Shown here: one piece after another, positions 35,833 to 44,872 of the stretch
Layout: each line of letters opens with the position of its first letter
How positions within the stretch are numbered: position 1 is the stretch's first letter
Source of the DNA: UBA5614 sp963667535
GTDB taxonomy: Bacteria; Cloacimonadota; Cloacimonadia; Cloacimonadales; Cloacimonadaceae
Reading direction: 5' to 3'
Length of the DNA stretch: 64,000 bases
Assembly: GCA_963667535.2 (NCBI GenBank)
Contig: CAXXDU010000002.1
Location: 2,542,001-2,606,000 of the forward strand
The notes under the pieces: generated by a model
The model's input: the letters and a program-made list of their open reading frames with translations, nothing else
Database searches by the model: none
Told to the model about the DNA's origin: nothing
Position numbers and translations under genes: made by a program

Positions 35833-37062
35833 TTAATACAACTTTGAGACCTTCATATTCATGACCAGATAATGGGAAAAGTCATGCGGATAGGTCTTTT
35901 CTTTGCTGACGCCAATATAATCAGTGCCAAACATTCTAAAGATATTGGATGAGATATTAAGCTCAGGTAATCTACCAAGAAGGTTTTCCCCGTCCGTCAG
36001 GAATGCAAGCTGAACCGGTGTGGCAAAATCGCCTTTGCTGGTAAAATCACCACCGCTGGAAATATACATATATATGCCCAATTTGCCGTTCAGCAGTTGT
36101 TTCAGGCTTTTCCCCGATGGTTTCAGTTTCAGTTCTGCTTGTGCCAGTTTTGGTATAGAATCATATATACCGGAAGCACAGCCGGTATAAGGCAGATTGT
36201 ATTTTTGTGCTACCTTTTTATCTGTGTAACCATTTAGAATCCTGCCATTCTCGATTAATGGCACTCTCATACCGGGGTTAACATGACCTTCCATATCAAA
36301 AAACGGATGAATTCCATCTTCAGGATTATGTGTCTGCCAGATAGTTAAATCTTTATGGAAAGTTTCTTTGCCCATGTGGGATGTAAACAGGGAAGCACCT
36401 GTCGCTATCTGCAGACCATTAAGCTCTCCATTGAGCTTACTTACGCAGATGCTATCGGTTGTCATGATGATGGGAAGTTCTGTTGCAACAGGTAAACTCA
36501 CAGGAGTAATGTAGGCTTTGAGGATTTTCTGATACTCTTGGATAAATGTGTTCCTGTCATAATCTCTGCCGGCATAGCCAAAATACCCATCCATAATATT
36601 GGCAGATTGCTTTTCCTTAAAGATAAGCCCCAGGGCAAGATAAGCATCCTTATACAGCAGGTCTAGACCGTTTTCATTCTGTAGACGGGATTCAGTCTCT
36701 TCCTGATAGATATTGTAGGAAAAAATGAAATCCGGATAAGCCGCTGTCATGGCATTGAGTATCTCCTGAGTCTCCAGCATAAGATTAAAGTTATCGGGTA
36801 AATTGAGCTTTTTCTCAATGGTTTGTTTATTATCAGCTTCTGTCTGATAAGGATAAGGTATTTGCATTTTTAGCATACCAAGAGCTTTCTGCTCCAGTTC
36901 AGCGATAGAATAGCTTCCCTGAGCTCCGGAAACGCCCATGCAATTGTCTTTATAGATTCTCAGACCGGTACTGCTGATGTTTTTATTTCTTAATGAATGA
37001 ATCTCGTTGTTTACGATATTTACAGTGGAAGATTTCTCAGTTCTATTATATATTTCTTTCAT
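35833..37062 (-). CDS. tldE: TldE/PmbA-family metalloprotease subunit
   Basis: A 409-residue member of the TldD/PmbA family lacking the HExxxH zinc motif, as expected for the TldE partner. The C-terminal part has KGDFATPVQLAFLTDGENLLGRLPELNIS, matching the conserved GxFxxP...GExxxxl region. TldD-TldE heterodimers degrade unfolded or modified peptides and mature some RiPP-like peptides in the cytoplasm. The gene lies nine bases downstream of tldD and ends at a strong terminator. Confidence 0.82.
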   Translation of the reverse strand: MKEIYNRTEKSSTVNIVNNEIHSLRNKNISSTGLRIYKDNCMGVSGAQGSYSIAELEQKALGMLKMQIPYPYQTEADNKQTIEKKLNLPDNFNLMLETQEILNAMTAAYPDFIFSYNIYQEETESRLQNENGLDLLYKDAYLALGLIFKEKQSANIMDGYFGYAGRDYDRNTFIQEYQKILKAYITPVSLPVATELPIIMTTDSICVSKLNGELNGLQIATGASLFTSHMGKETFHKDLTIWQTHNPEDGIHPFFDMEGHVNPGMRVPLIENGRILNGYTDKKVAQKYNLPYTGCASGIYDSIPKLAQAELKLKPSGKSLKQLLNGKLGIYMYISSGGDFTSKGDFATPVQLAFLTDGENLLGRLPELNISSNIFRMFGTDYIGVSKEKTYPHDFSHYLVMNMKVSKLY

Positions 37063-37071
37063 GATGACCTC

Positions 37072-38409
37072 CTATTGGGCATTCAATTCGCTGATCAGCA
37101 CATACGGTCCACCGAAACTGACAGGTAGCGGATACTGCTCTGCTTTACCACAACCACCGACAGAAAAAGAGAAAATCTCTTTTGTGTCTGAAAGACCTTC
37201 TATCATGCCCAGAGTTTCAAAAACACTCCCCGTAATCACTGAAATGCTAACTGGATAAGCGATTTTACCATGCTCAATATAATAAGCAAAAGAAGGAGCT
37301 AAAGTAAAAGTAGACATGCCTGAACCATGCTTTATTTTTTCAATGTAAATACCTTTATCGACCTTTGCAAAGAGCTCATCTTTAGTAAGTTTACCGGGTT
37401 CAATATATGTACAGGTCATTCGCACAATAGGCTGAAACTCAAAATTAATAGCTCTGGCATTTCCCGTGGGTTCTTCTTCTAATGAAACAGATGTTTCAGT
37501 ATTATGAAGTCTTCCTGCCAGTAAACCGTCTTTAATCAAATAGGTCTTTTGAGCAGGAAAGCCTTCATCATCAAAACTGGTGAAACCTGACCCGGCAATA
37601 TTACCGTCGTCAATGATTGTAAGCGTATCAACTCCTACCTTTTTACCTATTTCCCACTCTTTCTTCATGTTTTCATCACCCAGCATGAAGTCAGCTTCAC
37701 TTTTGTGTCCAAAGCTTTCATGAGCAAACACACCTGTAACCGCCGGTGAAAGGATTGTTTTATACTTACCTGCCGGCAAAGGCTTTGAATTCAAGAGAAA
37801 ATACTCACTCTTCCGTATATATTCAGCCATTTCCGCTTCATCTATATGCAATTTATCAAAACTATCGCTTGTCATTTCATATCGTTCCTGGAAAGTCTTA
37901 TCACCATCGCGCATACTGAAGAAATAAGCCACTCCGCATTGCTGCCAATCAAACATAATATCTGCACCTTTGGAATTTGTAATATGCTTCTTTAGATACT
38001 TATCTACATATATCGCTTGCCACATCACTATACTTGGTCTGTCACTGAATTGATGAAAGCTTGATTTTAGCTTTTCCAGCTTAGCCTCTGAGCTAGTCTT
38101 TGTAACACTGTTGCTAGCAAATTTGATTTGTGAAACAACATTAACCGGCATCTTTTTCACTATCGGATGCTCATTTATTTTAGGATTGGGGTTGGCTAGA
38201 AGATAGAGTTTTTCAAGCTCTGCCTGAATATGCTCCATGTCGGTTGTTACTCCGTAGTACCATCGGTTACCATCAAAAACCCGCAGGAAAGCACCTAACC
38301 TTTTTCGATTGATGTAGTTCTCCACCTCTCCCTGCATAAAATGGAATTGGGTAGAATCTGTTTCTTCTATCCTGACATCAGTATAGAACATAGGATTGAA
38401 CTTCAGCAT
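37072..38409 (-). CDS. tldD: TldD-family zinc metalloprotease
   Basis: A 445-residue protein with the HExxxH site HESFGH in TGVFAHESFGHKSEADFM (about residues 232-237) and the conserved IDDGNIAGSGFTSFDDEGFPAQKTYLI stretch that closes over the active site. With TldE it forms the heterodimeric protease. A short leader carries a TTGACA promoter element. A peptide-maturing protease and a PqqD-like gene are both in this window, 17 kb apart; a link is possible but unsupported. Confidence 0.88.
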   Translation of the reverse strand: MLKFNPMFYTDVRIEETDSTQFHFMQGEVENYINRKRLGAFLRVFDGNRWYYGVTTDMEHIQAELEKLYLLANPNPKINEHPIVKKMPVNVVSQIKFASNSVTKTSSEAKLEKLKSSFHQFSDRPSIVMWQAIYVDKYLKKHITNSKGADIMFDWQQCGVAYFFSMRDGDKTFQERYEMTSDSFDKLHIDEAEMAEYIRKSEYFLLNSKPLPAGKYKTILSPAVTGVFAHESFGHKSEADFMLGDENMKKEWEIGKKVGVDTLTIIDDGNIAGSGFTSFDDEGFPAQKTYLIKDGLLAGRLHNTETSVSLEEEPTGNARAINFEFQPIVRMTCTYIEPGKLTKDELFAKVDKGIYIEKIKHGSGMSTFTLAPSFAYYIEHGKIAYPVSISVITGSVFETLGMIEGLSDTKEIFSFSVGGCGKAEQYPLPVSFGGPYVLISELNAQ

Positions 38410-38448
38410 AAATCCTCCTCTCTGACTAATTTAATGATTCTAAAGTCA

Positions 38449-38476
38449 AAGATATGCAAGGCAGTTACTTTGTCAA
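38449..38476 (-). promoter_or_regulatory. Putative promoter of tldD-tldE
   Basis: On the minus strand TTGACA (38476-38471), a 16-base spacer, then TATCTT (38454-38449), about 40 bases before the tldD start. Confidence 0.45.
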
Positions 38477-38633
38477 GCAAAGTTATTTTAAACACCAAAG
38501 AGATATTGGGGATTATGCTAGCTTAATTACTTGTAATAGATGCGTTTCTGGCTATTTTATCAAGGATATATAAATAGGATTTTAGTTGTTTGAAGAAGTA
38601 TTGATACATTAAAAACAGGATATTTAGATTAAG

Positions 38634-40487
38634 TTAAGCATTCCTGACCAGACGCAGCCCATTGCCGATGCCCGGATTAGCTGCACTGGCATGTCCTCTG
38701 CCGGTTACGGCACAAAGACTGGCAGAACTAAAGAAAGCACCGCCACGCAGAATGCGTCTTTCTGTATCGTTGTAGAAATTCCAGCACCACTCCCAGACAT
38801 TTCCGCTCATATCATACAAATCCAGTTCATTAGGTTTTTTGAGAGCTACCGGTTGTATCTTCCCTTTGGAGTTCTTATCAAACCATGCCACATCATTGGC
38901 TTCATTGCTTCCGGCAAACGGGTGTTTATGCGTATAAGCACCGCCTTTGGCAGCAAACTCCCATTCTGATTCTGTAGGAAGCCTGAATCCATCAGAATGA
39001 AGGTTACATTCTATATAGCCCATAGTCCAATCCAGAGGATTGTAGTTATTTTTGATATGATAATATGGGGGTAAGTCCAATAGTATACTCAATTTATTGC
39101 AGAATCTGATACAATCATACCAATTGACTTCATAAGCCGGAAAGGTGGGCCCCGAAACATGAAATACCTTATGTCCCATAACAGCATTCCAGAGAGCTTG
39201 TGTAACAAGGGTTTTGCCAATGTAGAACGGACTTTGTTCAAGCTCAATCAAGTTGCAGGTGAAGGTCATTTCAATAGAATGTTTAAATCCGATAAGATTA
39301 TAATTCACAAATTTCACATCGTATTCGTCTCTAACCTGCTCCACAACTTTTGTGCTATACCAGTTTTCCTGTTTAACTATTACATTTCTGATTTCACCTA
39401 ATGTTATACTGCCTTCGGTAAGAATCCAGGGGGCTTTACAGAGCCTTCTGTATTCTGAAACATAACTGTACAGAGATTTATCTTCAAGGACTTTGCTGAT
39501 GTCATTTTGCATAACCTCGACAACATCTTTTTCACTTATTGCCAGTTCGAAATCGCTACTCAGATTAGTTAAGTAAAAAGCAAATTTCTCCCGAATAGAA
39601 TCCAGAAGACTTCTAAGGCTTTCATCATTATTCTGGATATCTGCTTCTCCGGCCGCTTTGATAGCATAGAACGGATCTGTCTCAATGGCTTTTCCGATAT
39701 AGATTGTAGCTTTCTCAATATCGCCCCTGGCAAACAATATCTTAGCCATCAGGAACTTAGCTTCTGCCAGGATTCTGCTCAGATTTATTGCATTTTCGGC
39801 ATATTCTTCTGCCTGAGCTAATCTGCCCTGACAATATGCTGCCCAGCCTGCCAGCAAATATGACTTTGCGCATTCATAGGGATTATCCTCTTTGGTAAAT
39901 TGGGCAGATTCCAGAAATGATTGCTCTGCCATATCCAGATTGATGAGAGAAAAATCACAATCTGCAAAACCTAGGTATAATATTCCCAGCATCTGATAAT
40001 GTTGCCATCCGGCTTTGGTTATCAAAGACCCTCTGGAAATATCCAGAGTGTTTTGCAAGACATCAAAAGCTTCGGAGTATGAACCCACAACAAAGGCAGA
40101 CCTTGCTCTCTCATAGAGTTTATCTGCCGGTGATAATAACTGTTGTTTTGCTAAAGCATTCATCTCAGTATACTTGGTCATGGAGTCTGTGGATTGTATC
40201 AGCAGATTACTAAATGCACAATGGATTTTTGCGTTTATCTCGCCTCTGTCCGAAACCATGTCATTAATATCAATTGTTAATGTTTCATACCCATCAATCC
40301 CATCGACAGAATTCTGAATTCCTATATGATCGGAAGCAAGGTTATTTGTAGTAGCAATTATTTCCCGGGTTTGTCTGGAAATATCAAGTCTGATTTTCTT
40401 TTCCTGAGTATTGGCATTGATCAGATACTTCTTTTCTTTCAGAAAATCTGTATAAGAAACACTGCCACCATAAACAAAGAAAGACAT
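38634..40487 (-). CDS. TPR protein with formylglycine-generating-enzyme (FGE/SUMF1) domain
   Basis: A 617-residue protein without a signal peptide. Residues about 115-290 are TPR repeats (AEEYAENAINLSR, EKATIYIGKAIETDP); residues about 400-617 are an FGE/SUMF1 domain with FYIGKTLVTQALWNAVMG, VNWYDCIRFCNKLS, GFRLPTESEWEFAAKGG, LYDMSGNVWEWCWN and LRGGAFF, ending GNGLRLVRNA. Such domains occur in formylglycine synthase and also in non-catalytic or ergothioneine-type enzymes, and the fold alone does not prove activity. The N-terminal 110 residues may be a divergent OmpR-like or CHAT-associated module; I do not recognise it. Transcribed alone from a consensus promoter. Confidence 0.78.
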   Translation of the reverse strand: MSFFVYGGSVSYTDFLKEKKYLINANTQEKKIRLDISRQTREIIATTNNLASDHIGIQNSVDGIDGYETLTIDINDMVSDRGEINAKIHCAFSNLLIQSTDSMTKYTEMNALAKQQLLSPADKLYERARSAFVVGSYSEAFDVLQNTLDISRGSLITKAGWQHYQMLGILYLGFADCDFSLINLDMAEQSFLESAQFTKEDNPYECAKSYLLAGWAAYCQGRLAQAEEYAENAINLSRILAEAKFLMAKILFARGDIEKATIYIGKAIETDPFYAIKAAGEADIQNNDESLRSLLDSIREKFAFYLTNLSSDFELAISEKDVVEVMQNDISKVLEDKSLYSYVSEYRRLCKAPWILTEGSITLGEIRNVIVKQENWYSTKVVEQVRDEYDVKFVNYNLIGFKHSIEMTFTCNLIELEQSPFYIGKTLVTQALWNAVMGHKVFHVSGPTFPAYEVNWYDCIRFCNKLSILLDLPPYYHIKNNYNPLDWTMGYIECNLHSDGFRLPTESEWEFAAKGGAYTHKHPFAGSNEANDVAWFDKNSKGKIQPVALKKPNELDLYDMSGNVWEWCWNFYNDTERRILRGGAFFSSASLCAVTGRGHASAANPGIGNGLRLVRNA

Positions 40488-40516
40488 AATCAGCTCCCAT
40501 AATAATTCTGAGTTTC

Positions 40517-40544
40517 ATTATAAACCATTAATATATAGTGTCAA
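40517..40544 (-). promoter_or_regulatory. Consensus promoter of the TPR-FGE gene
   Basis: On the minus strand TTGACA (40544-40539), a 16-base spacer and TATAAT (40522-40517), 30 bases before the start codon. This is the best sigma-70-type match in the window. Confidence 0.65.
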
Positions 40545-40620
40545 GTAAATTGTATTTTACAAAGCAGTTTGGTCAGTGAGTTGTCAGATAACAATTATTC
40601 TTATGCTATGCTATCAGAAT

Positions 40621-40647
40621 AAAGGGCAGCCTTGTCAACTGCCCTTT
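40621..40647. terminator. Hairpin after hcp
   Basis: AAAGGGCAG pairs with CTGCCCTTT around a nine-base loop, 45 bases downstream of the hcp stop. The T-run on the minus strand is weak. Confidence 0.45.
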
Positions 40648-40691
40648 TATCATATTATATTTTTGTTGTCTTTTAATTTTACATTTGAGTA

Positions 40692-42356
40692 TCAGGCAAG
40701 CATGGCTCTGATATCATCGTCGGCACTGGAGATTTGCTTTAAGCCAAAAGTATCAATGATAACTTTTGCCACATTGGGACTAAGGAAACCCGGCAGAGTA
40801 GGCCCAATCTGAATATTCTTAAACCCGAGATACAACAAAGCCAAAAGCACTGCCACCGCTTTTTGTTCATACCAGCCCAGATCAAAGGATAAAGGAAGCT
40901 TGTTTACATCATCCAAACCAAAGGCTTCTTTGAGCTTAAGCGCTATAATAGCCAATGAATAAGAATCGTTGCACTGTCCTGCATCGAGTACTCTGGGAAT
41001 CCCGCCGATATCGCCCAGATTGAGCTTTATATACCTGTATTTAGCACATCCGGCGGTTAGGATAACCGTATCTTTGGGCAGCTTTTCTGCTACTTCGGTG
41101 AAGTAATTGCGGCTGGGCATTCTACCATCACAACCTGCCATTACTATGAAGCGTTTAATTGCGCCTGATTTTACTGCTTCTATCACCTTATCGGCAATGG
41201 AAAGCACTGTAGCATGAGCAAAGCCACCCACGATTTCCCCTGTTTCAATCTCTTTGGGAGAATCGCATTTTTGGGCGCGTTCTATCAGTTCTGTAAAGTC
41301 TTTTTCTTTGCCTTTTACTCTTTCAGGAATGTGTTTAGCTCCCGGATAACCTGCCATACCTGTGGTAAAGAACCTATCCAGATATGTGCTTTCTTTGCGA
41401 AGTGGAACTATGCAGTTCGTAGTCATCAGGATAGCTCCGTTAAAGTTCTCAAAGTCTTCCAGTTGATGCCACCAGCTTCCGCCATAGTTACCCGCAAAAT
41501 GCTTATATTTCTTAAAGGCTGGATAATAGTGAGCCGGAAGCATTTCGCTATGCGTATAGATGTCAACTCCACTAAATTCGGACTGCTTAAGAAGTTCTTC
41601 AAAATCTTTCAAATCATGTCCACTCACCAGAATACCCGGGTTATTGCGTACACCAAGACTGACGTGGGTCGGTTCCGGATTACCGTAAGTTTTGGTATTG
41701 GCTTCATCCAGCTTTGCCATGACTTTGACTGCGTGTTCTCCTGTTTTAAGCACTAGTGCCACAAGTTCATCAGCAGTTTTATTATCATCCAGCGTAGCAG
41801 CGAGTCCTTCCATCACAAACTTATTCACATCATCATCAAAGTAACCCAGCATAGCAGCGTGTTCGCCATAAGCAGATATTCCCTTGATACCGTAAATGAT
41901 AGTTTCCCGGAGTGAACGTACATCCTCATTTTCTGTGCGGAGAACACCTACTTTTTCGCCAAAGGACTGATATTCTTCGGTTCCGATGCGGAAAGTTACT
42001 GCTTCCGGGGGCGGCATGGGACACGCTTTCCCGTGTTTGGCAATATAGAGTGTATCAAGCTGGCTAAAGCGTTCATCCCGCTTGGCTATTGCTTCTGCTA
42101 TAACCAGATAAAAGTCATCTTCGTTAAAATTGGCATTGGTGATTGTCCGAAACAGACCTTGCATGACAAACAGGCTGTCTTCCGGATAGTATTTATCAAA
42201 AGTATACAGCTTTGTATTTACCCAGGCTAGTCCTTTCAGACTATAAATGAGTAAATCCATTAAATGACACAGGGTGTCCTTTTTTCCGCAAACACCATGC
42301 ACCGTACACCCCGTATTGCGGGCTGTTTCCTGACATTGGTAGCAAAACATGCTCAT
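40692..42356 (-). CDS. hcp: Hydroxylamine reductase / hybrid-cluster protein
   Basis: A 554-residue hybrid-cluster protein. The N-terminal cysteines in MFCYQCQETARNTGC and HGVCGK bind the [4Fe-4S] cluster. VSGHDLKDFEELL, TNCIVPL, the GCDGR and TAGCAKYRY region and NDSYSLA supply ligands to the hybrid cluster. In anaerobes Hcp acts in nitrosative-stress defence (NO or hydroxylamine reduction). It is the last gene after tetR, a ferredoxin-type gene and a cupin gene, which fits a stress-induced operon. Confidence 0.92.
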   Translation of the reverse strand: MSMFCYQCQETARNTGCTVHGVCGKKDTLCHLMDLLIYSLKGLAWVNTKLYTFDKYYPEDSLFVMQGLFRTITNANFNEDDFYLVIAEAIAKRDERFSQLDTLYIAKHGKACPMPPPEAVTFRIGTEEYQSFGEKVGVLRTENEDVRSLRETIIYGIKGISAYGEHAAMLGYFDDDVNKFVMEGLAATLDDNKTADELVALVLKTGEHAVKVMAKLDEANTKTYGNPEPTHVSLGVRNNPGILVSGHDLKDFEELLKQSEFSGVDIYTHSEMLPAHYYPAFKKYKHFAGNYGGSWWHQLEDFENFNGAILMTTNCIVPLRKESTYLDRFFTTGMAGYPGAKHIPERVKGKEKDFTELIERAQKCDSPKEIETGEIVGGFAHATVLSIADKVIEAVKSGAIKRFIVMAGCDGRMPSRNYFTEVAEKLPKDTVILTAGCAKYRYIKLNLGDIGGIPRVLDAGQCNDSYSLAIIALKLKEAFGLDDVNKLPLSFDLGWYEQKAVAVLLALLYLGFKNIQIGPTLPGFLSPNVAKVIIDTFGLKQISSADDDIRAMLA

Positions 42357-42370
42357 GTTGACTCCTTATT

Positions 42371-42688
42371 TTATGGTTTTGGTAATTTCATTACTAAAAG
42401 TCTGACTAATTCTTCAGACGGGTTTTGGATTCCATGCGGGATATCTTTGGGACTTTCTATCATCGTTCCGGCAGGACAAACCTTCTTTTCTGCTCCGATT
42501 TGGATAATAGGCTCACCTTCCAGAATATACATAGCTACATTTACCGGAGTGATGTGAGCAGCCAGAGTACATCCGGGTTGAATCGTCATGTGGATAATCT
42601 GTCCTTCTGTCATGTCATACAGTCTTCTGCCTTCAATTCCGTTGATACTGTGAAAAGCTTCTTCATGTTGCCAGTTTTTGGTGTTCAT
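42371..42688 (-). CDS. Small cupin-domain protein
   Basis: A 105-residue single-domain cupin (QPGCTLAAHITPVNVAMYILEGEPIIQIG, then GTMIESPKDIPHGIQN with the motif-2 histidine). It may bind a metal or act as a sensor. It precedes hcp by 14 bases and follows the iron-sulfur gene across a gap that holds one palindromic repeat. Cupins of this kind are often seen near hcp in anaerobes (general knowledge); the role is unproven. Confidence 0.8.
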   Translation of the reverse strand: MNTKNWQHEEAFHSINGIEGRRLYDMTEGQIIHMTIQPGCTLAAHITPVNVAMYILEGEPIIQIGAEKKVCPAGTMIESPKDIPHGIQNPSEELVRLLVMKLPKP

Positions 42689-42719
42689 ATAATATCCTTT
42701 TGATTGTAAGTAGTTTCTA

Positions 42720-42794
42720 AATCACTGTCATTCCTGCGCAGGCAGGAATCCATGCTGTTTTCAAAAACCACGGACAAGAGTGTCCGTGCCACTA
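42720..42794. repeat. Palindromic repeat between operon genes
   Basis: GTCATTCCTGCGCAGGCAGG and its continuation (42727-42760) match the family copy inside the ABC-F gene almost base for base, followed by ACGGACA...TGTCCGT, a short hairpin. It sits inside a probable operon, between the ferredoxin-type and cupin genes. Confidence 0.75.
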
Positions 42795-43619
42795 TCACAG
42801 TATCTCCCCTTGCAGAGAAACAATAGTTAATTTCACCATCTGGGCTTTACCGGCTTTTTCAATGGCTTTCTGCACTATAAGCTCAGTTCCGCCACAGCAG
42901 GGCACTTCCATGCGCACGATACTGAGTGATTTGATTGTATGACGTGTAAAAATCTCTGCCAGTTTGTCGATATAGCGTTCAATATCCTTATCCAACTTGG
43001 GACAAAGGGTAATCACAATCTTACCTTTGAGGAACTTGCGATGATAATCACCATAACTATAAGGTACACAGTCTGCTGAGATAAGCAAGTCAGCATTATC
43101 AAAGTAATCCGCATTGGGATTGATTAAATGCAACTGCACGGGCCATTGGCGCAGTTCTGACTGAATCGTGCCGGATACGTCGGAAGCTGTTTTCTCAACC
43201 GGCCTGGCAAAGCTTTTGGCTGCTCCGCCTGCACAACCACAGCTTTCTGTGGGTTCATCACATTTTGTTTCAGGAATCTCTATGCCGTGTTCTGACAGAT
43301 ACGCTTTTGCCTGAGCCAGAAAAGTATTCTCACCATGGTCTTCCAGATGTTTCAGATGTGCTTTGATGGTATTCACGCCTTGTTTTGCTATATTAGCCAT
43401 CACTTTGCGCTCATCGTAAGGTTCTGCTTCTCTTTCTTCAATGGTGATTGCGCCTTCCGGACACGTTCCAATGCAGGCTCCCAAGCCATCACAAAACAAA
43501 TCACTCACCAGTCTTGCTTTGTTGTCAATAATCTGTAAAGCCCCTTCCGGACATCCTGTTATACAAGCGCCACAGCCTGTACATTTGGTGTCATCAATGG
43601 TAATAATCTGCCTTTTCAT
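42795..43619 (-). CDS. Ferredoxin-domain protein with C-terminal cysteine-rich region
   Basis: A 274-residue protein. The N-terminus carries two [4Fe-4S] ferredoxin motifs, CTGCGACITGCPEGA (residues 12-24) and FCDGLGACIGTCPEGA (about 43-57), the second with an extra spacing as in proteins with one 4Fe-4S and one variant cluster. A middle TESCGCAGGA and a C-terminal EVPCCGGTELIV add cysteines. This pattern is common in a family found beside hcp and TetR regulators, likely an electron-transfer partner of Hcp. Its start abuts the stop of the TetR gene. Confidence 0.83.
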   Translation of the reverse strand: MKRQIITIDDTKCTGCGACITGCPEGALQIIDNKARLVSDLFCDGLGACIGTCPEGAITIEEREAEPYDERKVMANIAKQGVNTIKAHLKHLEDHGENTFLAQAKAYLSEHGIEIPETKCDEPTESCGCAGGAAKSFARPVEKTASDVSGTIQSELRQWPVQLHLINPNADYFDNADLLISADCVPYSYGDYHRKFLKGKIVITLCPKLDKDIERYIDKLAEIFTRHTIKSLSIVRMEVPCCGGTELIVQKAIEKAGKAQMVKLTIVSLQGEIL

Positions 43620-44207
43620 TTATATCTCCTTTATAATTAACTGCCTGATTGTCTGCCACAATTTCTCACCTTCAGAAATCAACTCAAATTGGTTGCCGCA
43701 GAGTTGCCACTGGGTAACCAAAAGCCGCATGGAACCTACGATTATCCTGAATAACTGAGTTGCATCGAGGTCAGCTCTGATTTCACCTTGCTCCTGTGCA
43801 TTCCGGATAGAAATTAGTAGCTGGTCTCTGTGGATGTGCATAATGATCAGATTGTGCTCTGCCAGAGAGCGGTCATTTTGAAATATCTCCTCCGAAAACA
43901 TTACCTTTGCCAAATCAGGATTTTGGCTAAAGAGGATGTAACGGTTCATAATAAAAGTTTTTACTTGTTCCAAAGGGTCTGCTATGGTTGCATGAATATC
44001 GCCCATAGCTTCATGTGCCACCTTTTGGAAATACTCCAGTATCTTATGAATCAGGTCTGTCTTACTGGTAAAATGACGGTATAAAGCCGCTTCCGAAACA
44101 CCCACAGCTTCAGCCAGATGCTTGGTGGTGAGGTCCTGAAAGCCTTTAGTGGCGATAATACTGATAGCCGCATCAATAATCTCCTGTTGCCTGACTGTAT
44201 TCTCCAT
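43620..44207 (-). CDS. TetR/AcrR-family transcriptional regulator
   Basis: A 195-residue regulator with the TetR HTH at residues about 10-55 (AAISIIATKGFQDLTTKHLAEAVGVSEAALYRHFTSKTDLI pattern) and a helical ligand domain. It heads the operon with the ferredoxin-type protein, cupin and hcp, and the palindrome before it is a fitting autoregulatory site. The effector is unknown; nitrosative or redox signals are suggested by hcp. Confidence 0.9.
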   Translation of the reverse strand: MENTVRQQEIIDAAISIIATKGFQDLTTKHLAEAVGVSEAALYRHFTSKTDLIHKILEYFQKVAHEAMGDIHATIADPLEQVKTFIMNRYILFSQNPDLAKVMFSEEIFQNDRSLAEHNLIIMHIHRDQLLISIRNAQEQGEIRADLDATQLFRIIVGSMRLLVTQWQLCGNQFELISEGEKLWQTIRQLIIKEI

Positions 44208-44222
44208 GGTTCTTCCTTTCTT

Positions 44223-44242
44223 GTTAGTAAGTATTCACTAAC
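44223..44242. promoter_or_regulatory. Probable TetR operator
   Basis: A 20-bp palindrome, GTTAGT and ACTAAC arms with a pseudo-symmetric centre (16 of 20 positions symmetric), 16 bases before the regulator's ATG and immediately after the -10 box. Confidence 0.72.
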
Positions 44243-44271
44243 ATACTAATTCATCCGGCTAGAGAAAGCAA
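44243..44271 (-). promoter_or_regulatory. Promoter of the TetR-hcp operon
   Basis: On the minus strand TTGCTT (44271-44266), a 17-base spacer and TAGTAT (44248-44243). The operator follows directly over the predicted start point, as expected for repression. Confidence 0.6.
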
Positions 44272-44476
44272 AAAGAATTTGTTACATTCATTTGTCTACA
44301 TTCGTATATGCATATATTACACATTGTTATAGCCTCAATTATTTCTTAGATACGTCTGATATATAGCTTTTTTAAAACAGCATGGATTCCTGCCGAAGTT
44401 TATCCTGATGGATAGAAGGGCAGGAATGACTGCTTACTCAAATCCTACACCTTCCTTACATCTTACTTAGAGGATA

Positions 44477-44563
44477 AACCGGACTCAATCGAGGCTCAAT
44501 CGGGACTCAATCGGGATAATCCCGATTGAGTCCCGATTGAGCCCGGTTTGAGTCCCGATGAGC
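44477..44563. repeat. Long near-perfect palindrome
   Basis: Inner arms of 24 bases are exact reverse complements with one base between them (GCTCAATCGGGACTCAATCG and its complement around GGGATAATCCC). The outer parts (GGACTCAATCGAGG against CCGGTTTGAGTCC) extend the pairing imperfectly, for about 40 pairs overall. It is built from repeated CAATCGGGACT units. Confidence 0.75.
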
Positions 44564-44872
44564 TAGTAAGAAACGAGTAAGATTTGAGTAAGATCAAAGA
44601 AAGAACAGTCTGAGTTTAATCTGAGTTCAATCAAAGAAATGAGCAGGAAATGAACAAGATATCAGTAAAATATCAGTAGGAAATCAGCAGGATGTCAGTA
44701 ATATCTCAGCAGGACATTAGCGGGGATTTTGTATAAAAGATAGGCTGAAGCAATCAGGAAAAAGAATGCTTGACGAATTGCTAAAAGCTAATTTCCATTA
44801 CTTATGTGCTATATAGGGATAATGAAAGTAACTTTAATATATAGAAAGAAATTCTTTTAGATAGGAGTTCTC

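Larger units (their letters stand above)
44208..44872. other. Gene-free region with a long palindrome and degenerate repeats
   Basis: A 665-base gap. After the operator and promoter it has a diverged palindromic repeat (about 44383-44430: GGATTCCTGCC, then GGGCAGGAATGAC), a long hairpin (44477-44563), and from 44570 to 44740 a run of degenerate units of the type AAATCAGYAGGA and TATCAGTA. No open reading frame is credible. Confidence 0.65.
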
